Source: Candidatus Uabimicrobium amorphum (GTDB taxonomy: Bacteria > Planctomycetota > Uabimicrobiia > Uabimicrobiales > Uabimicrobiaceae). Taken from it: a stretch of DNA of 64,000 bases. The stretch covers positions 9,439,001 through 9,503,000 of the forward strand of contig NZ_AP019860.1 in assembly GCF_009002475.1 (NCBI RefSeq). Reading direction: 5' to 3'. Each line of letters starts with the position of its first letter. Position 1 is the first letter of the stretch. A program made the position numbers and the translations under genes. This document shows, one piece after another, positions 45,451-54,788 of the stretch. The notes beneath the pieces were generated by a model, which was given only the letters and a program-made list of their open reading frames with translations, had not been told where the DNA came from and searched no databases.

Positions 45451-47655
45451 TTATTTTGGTGTACTGTCCACTGGAGTTAATTCTTTTCCCTCAATGAGTG
45501 AATAGCGTTTATTAACTTGTACATTTTTCAATACCTGTTGTACTTTAGGAATAGGCCAATCAATAGTGATTCGTTCTATTTTTGTGAATTTGCCAAGTCC
45601 GATTTCCTGTTGCAAACTAGAAGAGCCAAAACTTCCTCCGCTACCAACAACGCGATAAAAATGCGCTTTTTCTCCTTGTTGATTAGCAGCTTCAATGCAA
45701 ATGCGTGCTCCAATTGCTGCACGATTTGATTTTACTCCATGTAGACGTAGCGTGATCCAGTTATTATGATTGCCAGGGTTTTCAAATAGTGCATTATAAA
45801 ACTTGTCGCCTTCGTAAGCACCGCCTAGCTGTGCGTAAACGTCTTGGTCACCGTCGTTATCAATATCAGCAAAGGCAATGCCATGCCCTTTTTGTAAATG
45901 GCCGAAACCGCTTGTTGTTGTTACGTCTTCAAAAAGTTTACCTTTTTTGTTACGCATCATTTTGTTCGGTACTAGAGTGTAATAACGTGGGTTTCCTGTT
46001 CCACAGTACACATCTAAAAAACCATCGTTATCAATATCTCCGAAATTTGCTCCCATGGTTAAGAATGCTTTGTTGATTTTCAATTTTTGTGCGACTTCGC
46101 TAAAACTACCATTGCCATTGTTTTTATAGACACAGATATCCTCTAATGAATGTTCTTTACCCAAATAGTTTGCGGCAATGTCGTGAACGATTGGTTTTAT
46201 GGTATTTGCTTGTAGAAATCCACCATTAAACGAGGCTGCAAAGATGTCTAGCCAGCCATCGTTGTTGTAATCCCACAACCACGTTGCAAAACCACTCTTT
46301 GGTTTGGTAACGTTTTTTTCTTGCGCCATATTTGTAAAAGAGAAGCGATTATTTTGCTGGTGATTAATAAACAAATAGTTGTCTTCGTCCATGCAGGATA
46401 CATATAGATCTAGTAATCCGTCGTTGTTGACATCACCCCATGAAGCACCTTTGACAAAAGCAACAATGTCTAGCCCAACGTGTTTTGACACATCGGAAAA
46501 TGTGCCATCACCGTTATTTTGGTACAAACGACTTTGGTAATGCGTGGCCTTAAAACGTTTCCTGGATGGCCGTGCTTCGTTACCCACAAACAAATCGATC
46601 CAGCCATCATTGTTGTAATCTCCCCATGCGGCGGTTTGTGTAGGGGAATAATCTAATAAATTTGCTTCTACTGTGACATCCTCAAAGGTACCATCTCCAT
46701 TATTTTTGAGCAATGAGTTGGGATAATGATTTTCTTGGTACCAGGCTCCCCGTGGAATAAAAATATCGAGAAAACCATCGTTGTTGTAATCTGTTTGGAC
46801 AATATTAAGCCCACCAGTAATTCCCGTTAAGTTTGCTTGGTTCGTGCGTTCAACAAAAGTACCAGCGCCATCATTGACAAAGAAGCGGATTTGTTCACCA
46901 AATCCCCATCCTGAAGTGATGATGTCAATATTACCATCGTTGTCGAAATCATCGAGAATGACTCCTCCCGCTTTGGAAAGCACATCTACTTTTTTTTGTT
47001 TTGCCACATTGGTGAATTTCGTAGGAAAAGAGCTACCTGCAAAAAGATTAGGAGAGATTCGCCATTTTTTTGGGACAGAGTCAGGATATTGTCCCAATGT
47101 CATGTGGGCAAGATTTAACAACCATAGTGCCGCAAGGTCGTTTTCATTTTTGGTGAGCATCTTTTCTAAAAGTTCAATTGCTTTTGTCGATCCCTTTTTT
47201 TGTTGATGAATACCTGCACCTCGAATTGGGAAAATGCAGGATTGCTGGGTATTGTTACATAAACAGTTGTCAAATTCTCCCAAGCGTAGATAGTTACCGA
47301 TTAAGGTATAATCCAATTTTTGTATAAAACGTCTCTTTTTTAGACTGGGAGTTTGAGGTAACAGAGCCTGAATCTTTTCTAGCAAAATATTGGATTTTTT
47401 CATCTCTCCGAGGGCGAGGTATAAACGTGCTAAGTGTACTTTGTATAAGGTTTTCTTTACACCAGAGCTAGTGGATATCTTTTGTTGTAAGGGAGAAATA
47501 GCAGAATGTTTAAAGGAAAATCGTGTGTTTTTATTTTGTAGCTGAGCGAGTTTGTCTACCATGGCTTTGGTACCAGGGGCAAGGTTTTCTGTGTATATGA
47601 CAAATAACCATAGTACAACGCTCATAATCAGAATACAGAAAAACGTTCGTTTCAT
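45451..47655 (-). CDS. FG-GAP/VCBS propeller protein with UnbV/ASPIC domain (CRTAC1-like)
   Basis: About 734 residues from the ATG read at 47655, behind AAGGAG; the upstream ATG at 47679 lacks one. A membrane anchor (FFCILIMSVVLWLFVIYT) is followed by a TPR-like helical region, then at least seven calcium-loop FG-GAP repeats (DFDNDGNIDI, DYNNDGFLDI, DYNNDGWIDL, DVNNDGLLDL, DIDNDGFLDV, DIDNDGDQDV), and the C-terminal UnbV/ASPIC domain (GARICIEA ... SLQQEIGLGKFTKIERITI, abridged). It is probably anchored and exposed to the periplasm or cell surface. It is related to the array at 47.9-54.8 kb but lacks their TGA block and thioredoxin domain. Confidence 0.88.
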   Translation of the reverse strand: MKRTFFCILIMSVVLWLFVIYTENLAPGTKAMVDKLAQLQNKNTRFSFKHSAISPLQQKISTSSGVKKTLYKVHLARLYLALGEMKKSNILLEKIQALLPQTPSLKKRRFIQKLDYTLIGNYLRLGEFDNCLCNNTQQSCIFPIRGAGIHQQKKGSTKAIELLEKMLTKNENDLAALWLLNLAHMTLGQYPDSVPKKWRISPNLFAGSSFPTKFTNVAKQKKVDVLSKAGGVILDDFDNDGNIDIITSGWGFGEQIRFFVNDGAGTFVERTNQANLTGITGGLNIVQTDYNNDGFLDIFIPRGAWYQENHYPNSLLKNNGDGTFEDVTVEANLLDYSPTQTAAWGDYNNDGWIDLFVGNEARPSRKRFKATHYQSRLYQNNGDGTFSDVSKHVGLDIVAFVKGASWGDVNNDGLLDLYVSCMDEDNYLFINHQQNNRFSFTNMAQEKNVTKPKSGFATWLWDYNNDGWLDIFAASFNGGFLQANTIKPIVHDIAANYLGKEHSLEDICVYKNNGNGSFSEVAQKLKINKAFLTMGANFGDIDNDGFLDVYCGTGNPRYYTLVPNKMMRNKKGKLFEDVTTTSGFGHLQKGHGIAFADIDNDGDQDVYAQLGGAYEGDKFYNALFENPGNHNNWITLRLHGVKSNRAAIGARICIEAANQQGEKAHFYRVVGSGGSFGSSSLQQEIGLGKFTKIERITIDWPIPKVQQVLKNVQVNKRYSLIEGKELTPVDSTPK

Positions 47656-47913
47656 CACACGACTCCTTAAATTAAGCATACCATTACCAATACCTTATCG
47701 TAGATTACCATAAAATGTATTGTCTAAATTTTAAGCGTAGCAAATTTACCGTAGGAGTTCAACGTAAATGATGAGATCGTATTTAATCAAAACAAAATTT
47801 TTAGCAATACTTTTGCAAACGATTTAACTCGTAGAGGTTCGGGCTTGCAAAGGCAAAACCCTTATGCTACCATAAAACCCTTTATTAAAGTTACTTTGCT
47901 GAGAGATTTGTGA

Positions 47914-49071
47914 ATGAAATACTACAAAATTATTTATGTTTTTACTTTTTGCCTATTGTGTTTTTTTGGATATAAGTATTTTCAAAAAAATATGATAAAG
48001 CGTGCCATCCACAAAGTGGAAAAGCAGGAAGCTCTGATTGACGATCTAAACTTGGTGTGGCGATCTCTGTCAAGAGATATTGAAAATTTGAGTTTGCCGG
48101 GTCTTTATAGTAAAAAGTTTTTTAAACGAAACATGCTTATTTACCCCATAAAAAAAATTGTGGAAGCAAATAAAGATAACCTGAGTATCCAAAAGTTTAA
48201 GATTAGCATAAAACAAAAGCCCGAAAAATGCGATGGTAGACCTATTTGGAAAACTTTATTTGATAAAATTAAGTATTTTGAACATGTACAGCTTGTTGTC
48301 GTAAAAGGGGTTTTATCAGATAAGTTTATTGTGGATCTCAAATTCGATGCTTTGGCTCGAAGTCGTAAAAATAAATTTTTGTCATTACAAGTTAAATTTT
48401 CAATAACTTTAGAAAATTTCTTGGATGTATCTAAAGTAAAAATAAGTGAATGGAAAAATAAAAAAATTACTATGCAGCATAGAGATCACCTGTTATTTGA
48501 AGATGTTACGGAACAAATATTGACAACACCAGATTTGGTTGATCTCGCTAACGGTAGCAAAAGAGAAAGTTTATTTGCTTTGTACTTAAAAAAATACAGA
48601 AATCCAAAAATGTAAAACTACCAGCTCTTGGGAAACCTTCAATGGGGGTAGTTGACATCGATGGAGATGGTTGGGACGATTTGTACATTTTTCCGTCTGT
48701 GGATAGAAATATATTCTTGAAAAACAATCGCGGAGTTTTTGAAGAACATCCACTCAAAGGTCTCGATACTGAAGATACCTCTGCTGGTATTTTTGCTGAT
48801 TTTGACAATGATGGTGACCAAGACGTGTTTGTCGGTAAATTTCGCAAAAGAGGAGCATATTTTGTCAATAAAGAAGGGGTATATGTAGAAAGTAATTCAA
48901 ATATTGATTGTGCATTTCCTTTTTTTATCACTTCTTTCTCAGTGGTAGATTACAACAATGATGGATTGTTGGATGTCTATATTTCCGGATAACAATAATA
49001 ATGTTCTACTTGTTGATTTGGGATTACCTAGTATTTCGACGATTAAGAAGTTACTCGATAAGGATAAATAA
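47914..49071 (+). pseudogene. Decayed first copy of the TM/FG-GAP/UnbV/thioredoxin family
   Basis: The first 233 codons (47914-48615) give a membrane anchor and the N-terminal domain found in the two later copies (WRSLSRDIENLSLPGLYS versus WRALEKDVNNLELPGHYS). The frame breaks at an A7 run (48588-48594); adding one A restores KLPALGKPSMGVVDIDGDGW and the propeller to 48992. Then about 580 codons are missing, including the rest of the propeller, the TGA block, UnbV and thioredoxin. Only the C-terminal tail remains at 49000-49071 (VLLVDLGLPSIS, stop TAA), matching VLEVDFALPSIS of copy 2. So the copy carries an internal deletion whatever the status of the frameshift. Confidence 0.8.
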
Positions 49072-49074
49072 GTT

Positions 49075-51897
49075 ATGTCAAGGAAGTTTTTGTTCGTGTT
49101 CTCCGCGTTATGTGTGGGGTTTTATTTATTGTTTGTTGCATTTTTAAAATACCAAAAGCGGTATCACAACAACAAAGTGCTTGCTCAGATACAAAAAAAC
49201 GAGGAAGTTTTAGATACTTTGAGTCCGGTGTGGAGAGCTTTAGAAAAAGATGTGAATAATCTGGAACTCCCCGGACATTACAGCTCATCGTATTTTTCGA
49301 AAGAACTGGTTGTTTATGCCATAACAGCCAATACTAAGAAAAGGCAACGAACGAGTCTTGAAAAGCTAGATTACACATGTTCATCTGTACCGCAGAAACT
49401 TGTACCTGTTTGGCAAGAAATTTTTTCTCAGGTACAATACTTTAAATACGCAGAAACAGCCCGAGTAGAAATTGAACTGGTAGATGAAAGTATTTATTCC
49501 ATAGATTTGTACATGGATGCTTTAGGAAAAAGTCATGACAACCAATTTATTTCTGTCTATGCCGAGTTTTCAATAAAAGTGGATGTCAAAAACGAAGAGC
49601 CTTTACAAGTACTTATCACCGAATGGAAAAATACAAAAATAGACATTCGCAAAAGTAAACAACTTTTGTTTTCTGACGATACTGATGTTGTCATTCAGTC
49701 ACCTAAAGCTATTATAGAAGCCAATGGTAGTTTTCAGGAAGAGCAGGTGATTAAGGCTTTACAAGGAGAAAAAGTACCATCTTTTTTCTTTGGTGATGGT
49801 GTAGATACCGGCAAAGTTAGTATTTGTGATATCGATAAAGATGGTTGGGACGATGTGTACATTACTTCTAAGGGAAGAAATGTTTTCTTAAAAAATAACA
49901 ATGGGGTATTAGAAGAGATATCTTCTCAACATGGTTTGAACCTGAAAAAAAGTTCGTGTTCTTTATTTGTTGATGTTGACAATGATGGAGATGAGGATGC
50001 CATCATTGGTCGGTATCTAAAGAAAAGCTTACTTTTGATAAATGACGGTGGTACTTTTCGTATAAAAAAAGATGTTGAATTGCCACGTTTTGTTACTTCT
50101 ATATCTTCCGCTGACTACAACAATGACGGCCTTTTAGATTTATATGTGTCAACATACTATGTCACAAAACTTGCAGGGACATACGATCAGTCTTTCTCTT
50201 CAGAGGAGATACGCGAATATCGTAGTCTTCTCAAAAAGAAGAAAAAGGGAGACTCACGTAATATCGCACGCAATATGTTGTTGCGCAACAATGGCTCGGG
50301 ACAGTTTGTCTTAGAGAATTCATCTGTAAATGTACACACCTCTGGTCATCAGGGATGCTGGAGTGATTTTGATCAAGATAATGATGTTGATTTATATATC
50401 GCTAATGATTTTGGTAGAGATTTTTTGTTTCGCAATGACCAAGAAAATGGATTTAATGATGTTTCGCACCTATTAGGTTCTATTGGCTCTTTTTCAATGG
50501 GAATCAGTTGGGGAGACTACAATAATGATCAAAAAATGGACATGTTTGTATCGGGAATGTATAGTAAGGCTGGTTCAAGACTGACAAAACGTCTGATTCC
50601 CTTAGGTCTAGATCCACAATTTTTACGTATGGCACAGGGAAATTTTTTGTTTACACGCCACACAAATAATAACTTTCAACCCCAAAATATGAAAGGACTG
50701 TGGTCGTGGGGCGGTCAGTTTGGCGATTTTGACAATGATGGTTATCTCGATATTTATTTAGTAGATGGTTACTACACAGCCCCTAAACAATTTCGCCGAG
50801 GCGGAGATACGTGATCTACCTGGTGGCGGCGGTTCGTCGCTAAGAGAAATAAAGGTTTTGGAGCTACTAGCTCCATGAAAAGAACGCGCTACCTTTTGGA
50901 AAAGGGAGATTCGTTAAGTGGACAAGAACGCAATCACTTTTTTCTAAATCGAAAAGGCCAAGATTTTGATGATATCTCACTTCTTTCAGGTGTTAATCAC
51001 ATTGGAGATAGTCGTTCTTTTGCAAAGTGGGACTACAATCGCGATGGTAAGCAGGATATTGTTTTAGTGAATCGCAATGCTCCTTCGTTTCGGATTTATA
51101 CAAACAATATTGATACGTCTAATAAATACTTTGTTGCACTGCGCTTTGTTGGTGGAAATCACAGTGCGCAACCCTCCAAAGAATGGAGTAGTCGCGATGC
51201 TTATGGCACAAGGGTAAAAGTGACTTTACCGGATACAACGCTGATTAGAGAATTGCGTTGTGGGGAAGGTTATGGTGCGCAAAATAGCTCAACACTGATT
51301 ATTGGTATTGGTAACAATAAAGTAGTCCCAAAAATAGAAATATTTTGGCCTTCAAGTAAACAACATCGTTGGGAAAATATTAAGGCCGGTTCCCTTGCTA
51401 TTTTTAAAGAACGTTTAGAAGAGCCGATTATTGAAAAATATCACAAAGAAACTCAAGTACCAGAAGTACAAAAACAAAAAGATATCTTGTCTTTACAAAA
51501 AGTAAAAAGAAAATCTAAGTTGACACTGTTTGTTTCTATGGCTACTTGGTGTAGTGTTTGTAAGAAAGAAATACCATACTTGAAAAAAATTCGTAAAACG
51601 TTTTCTACCAAAGACATTGAAATCGTAGGGGTACCTACAAGTGAAAAAGATGATATTGCAAAATTAAAATCTTACGTAAAACAGTATTCACCACCTTACA
51701 AGGTATATTTTGATATCACTGCGGACAATAAAAAGAATATTGCTCGCGTTTTTGAAAAATACACAGGCGTTTCGCAGATATTTCCAAGTTATATCATTAT
51801 AAATTCTGCAAATGAAGTTCTAGAGGTTGACTTTGCTTTACCAAGCATATCAAAGTTGCACGGCTTATTGGATGAAAATGAGTCAAATACAAAATAG
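49075..51897 (+). CDS. Putative selenoprotein: TM - FG-GAP propeller - (UGA) - UnbV/ASPIC - thioredoxin
   Basis: Read through TGA at 50812-50814 this is one 940-residue protein; conventional calling splits it at 50814 and 50875. Part 1 has a membrane anchor (about 4-25), an N-terminal domain and six FG-GAP loops (DIDKDGWDDV, DVDNDGDEDA, DYNNDGLLDL and others). After RRGGDT the TGA is followed in frame by STWWRRFVAK, a further propeller loop (DYNRDGKQDI), a UnbV domain (GTRVKV ... IEIFWPSSKQH, abridged) and a TlpA-like thioredoxin domain with WCSVC. No ribosome site precedes 50875, and no other stop lies between the halves. A hairpin fitting bacterial SECIS rules follows the TGA. A nonsense mutation is the alternative, but the downstream half is intact and the same in the next paralogue. 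Confidence 0.75.
50812..50842 (+). promoter_or_regulatory. In-frame TGA with bacterial SECIS-like hairpin (copy 2)
   Basis: After TGA (50812-50814) and a 9-base spacer, TGGCGGCG (50824-50831) pairs with CGTCGCTA (50835-50842): eight pairs, two of them G-U, loop GTT. The loop begins with G, 17 bases after the TGA, inside the 16-37 range described for bacterial SECIS elements. The 47 bases 50798-50844 are identical to 53705-53751 in the paralogue, though silent sites on both sides differ. Confidence 0.65.
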
Positions 51898-51915
51898 TGA
51901 TCTAGTTATTGCAAT

Positions 51916-51993
51916 AACAATATTGTTCTGTTTAATAGATTTGGACTGTCAAGTATCTATGCGATACAAGTTACTTATTTGCGAGATAGATGA
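51916..51993 (+). pseudogene. Vestigial C-terminal tail of another array copy
   Basis: Read from 51925 the spacer translates as VLFNRFGLSSIYAIQ... to a TGA at 51991. It aligns residue by residue with the tail of copy 1 (VLLVDLGLPSISTIK...). Both tails end 3 bases before the ATG of the next copy. It is probably the remnant of a deleted array member. Two overlapping palindromes, GTTATTGCAATAAC (51905-51918) and AACAATATTGTT (51916-51927), mark its 5' border. Confidence 0.5.
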
Positions 51994-51996
51994 ATT

Positions 51997-54788
51997 ATGT
52001 TGAAGAAAACTTTTTTAGTACTCACCGTATTGTGCATTTGTTTGTCTTTGTTCTCTACAAAATACCAGAAGTATCGTAATAACAAAATACTTGCTAAAAT
52101 AGACAAAAATGAACAAACCTTAGATATTTTAAGTCCTGTATGGAGCGCTTTAGAGAAAGACGTAAACAATTTAGAACTTCCTGGGCATTACAGTGCACCA
52201 TATTTTCCAAAAGAACTAGTTGTTTATGCCGCAACTATCAGTGCAAACAAAAATCAACAAGCAAGTATTACAAAACTCAACTACACATGTTCATCTGTTC
52301 CTCAAAAATCTACATCTGTTTGGCAAGAAATTTTTTCTCAAGTGAGATACTTAAAATACGCTGAAATGGCTAGAACAGAAATTGAGTTAGTAGATGAAAA
52401 CCTTTACAATATAGATTTGTACATAGATGCTTTAGGAAAAAGCCATGACAATCAATTTATTTCTATCTATGCAGAGTTTTCATTAAAAATCAAAATCACA
52501 AGTGAAAAACCTTTACAAGCATTAATTGTTGAGTGGAAAAATACAAAAATAGACATTCGTAAAAGTGAACAACTTCTGTTTTCTGATGATACTGATCTTG
52601 TCATTCATTCACCTAAAGTTATTGAAATAGCAAATGGTAGTGTTCAAGAAGAGAAAGTAATTGCATTTCTACAAGGAAAAGAAATACCAGCCTTTTTTAT
52701 TGGTGAGCCTCTAAAAACGAAAAAAGTAAATATTTGTGATATCGATAAGGATGGTTGGGATGATATATATCTAACTTCTAAACGAAAAAATATTTTATTG
52801 AGAAATAATAACGGTGTATTGGAAGAAATATCTTCTCAATGCGGTTTAGATCTGGAAAAGAGTTCATGTTCTTTGTTTGTAGATGTTGATAATGATGGAG
52901 ACGAGGATGTTATCATTGGTAGATATCACAAGAGAAGTTTACTTTTTATAAATGATGATGGAGTATTTCGGGTAAAGAAGGATGTGACATTGCCACGTTT
53001 TGTTACTTCTATATCGGCTGCTGACTACAATAACGATGGGCTTTTAGATCTATATTTAACAACATACTATATAATAAAACTGGCAGGGATGTACAATGAG
53101 TCTTTCTCTCCTGCGGAAATTCGTGAATATCGTAATGCACTGAAAAAAAAGAGGCAAGGAGATTCTCGGAATGTAGCACATAATATGTTGTTTCGCAACA
53201 ATGGTGCTGGGCAGTTTGTAGTAGAAGATTCACCGGTAAATACATATACTTCTGGTCTTCAGGGATGTTGGAGTGATTTTGACCAAGACAATGATGTTGA
53301 TCTATATGTTGCTAACGATTTTGGCAGAGATTTTTTGTTCCGTAATGACCAAGAAAATGGATTTAAGGATGTTTCACACTTACTAGGTTCCATAGGTTCT
53401 TTTTCAATGGGAATCAGTTGGGGGGACTACAATAACGATCAAAAAATGGATATGTTTGTGTCAGGAATGTATAGTAAGGCTGGTTCAAGATTGACAAAAC
53501 GTTTAATTCCTTTCGGTTTAGAAACACGATTTTTACGTATGGCGCAAGGAAACTTTTTATTTACAGGACAGGAAAATCGTTTTTTAGCTAAAAATATGAA
53601 AGGTTTGTGGTCGTGGGGAGGGCAGTTTGGCGACTTTGATAATGATGGTTACCTTGATGTTTATGTAGCCGATGGTAATTATACCGCTCCTAAGCAATTT
53701 CGCAGAGGCGGAGATACGTGATCTACCTGGTGGCGGCGGTTCGTCGCTAAGGGTGATCAAAATTTCGGAGTGAAGTCCATAAAAAGAGCGCGCGACCTAT
53801 TAAGAAAGGGAGATTCATTTAGTGGGTTGGAACGCAATCATTTTTTTCTAAATCAACAAGGGAAAAATTTCGATGATATCTCACTTCTCTCTGGAATCAA
53901 TCACATCGGAGATAGCCACTCTTTTGCAAAGTGGGACTACAATCGCGATGGTAAACAGGATATCGTTTTAGTGAATCGCAATGCCCCTTCGTTTCGGATT
54001 TATACGAATAACATTGACACATCTAATAAACACTTTGTTGCATTGCGTTTTTTTGGTGGGAATCGTAGTGCACAGCCATCTAAAGAATGGAGTAGTCGCG
54101 ATGCTTATGGAACGCGTGTAAAAATAACTTTACCAAAAACAACAATTACCAGAGAATTGCGCTGTGGAGAAGGGCTTGCTGCACAGAATAGCTCTACATT
54201 GATTATTGGTGTTGGCAATAACAAAGTCGTTCCAAAAGTAGAAATATTTTGGCCTTCGGGGAAAAAGCATAGTTGGAAGAACATCAACACCGGCTCCCTG
54301 GTTACTTTTGATGAACGTCTCGAAGAACCAAAAATTGAAAAATACCAAAAAAAGACTCGAAGGCCTACAGGACAAAGACAAAAAGATATTTTGTCTCTAC
54401 AAAAAATAGAAAAGAAATCTAAACTAACACTGTTTGTTACTACAGCAACTTGGTGTACTGTGTGTAAAAAAGAACTACCGTATTTGGAGAAAATTCGCAA
54501 ACTATTCCCTACACAAGATGTCGAAATCGTAGGTTTACCCACAAGCGAAAAAGACAATACTGCAAAACTAAAGGCCTATGTAAAACAGTACTCACCATCT
54601 TATGAGGTGTACTTTGATATAACTGTCGCGGATAAAAAAATATTGCGCGTGTTTTTGAAAAGTACACAGGTACGTCGCAGATATTTCCCAGTTATATTAT
54701 CACAAACTCTGCGAATGAAGTTCTCGCAGTTGATTTTTCTTTACCAAGTATATCAAAGTTGCACGACTTACTAGATGAAAATAAGTAA
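51997..54788 (+). CDS. Putative selenoprotein paralogue (TM - FG-GAP - UGA - UnbV - thioredoxin) with one A7 frameshift
   Basis: Same build as the preceding gene, clearly similar along its whole length. The in-frame TGA is at 53719-53721 with the same STWWRRFVAK continuation; automatic calling would split it at 53721 and 53770 (GTG without ribosome site). The thioredoxin motif is WCTVC. Near the end the frame slips at an A7 run (54634-54640): as given, the protein ends wrongly at 54774, but with one more A the tail reads IARVFEKYTGTSQIFPSY and so on to NEVLAVDFSLPSIS and a TAA at 54786-54788. That stop touches the ATG of the next gene (TAAATG), which argues that the long frame is the true one. 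Confidence 0.7.
53719..53749 (+). promoter_or_regulatory. In-frame TGA with SECIS-like hairpin (copy 3)
   Basis: Identical in sequence and spacing to the element at 50812-50842; the stem spans 53731-53749. Beyond the block the two copies diverge at once (AGAAATAAAG versus GGTGATCAAA), so the shared stretch stops just past the hairpin. Confidence 0.65.

Noticed and set aside
50812..50814. TGA read as Trp by an altered genetic code
   Set aside because: TGA is the stop of pfaC, oleA, oleC and the STAS-GAF gene here, with normal spacing to the next genes, so it is a regular stop in this organism.
50875..51897. Independent gene starting at ATG 50875 (and its counterpart at GTG 53770)
   Set aside because: No ribosome site precedes either start, both frames continue without a stop up to the TGA, and the two putative starts are not at homologous positions. 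One readthrough gene explains all of this better.
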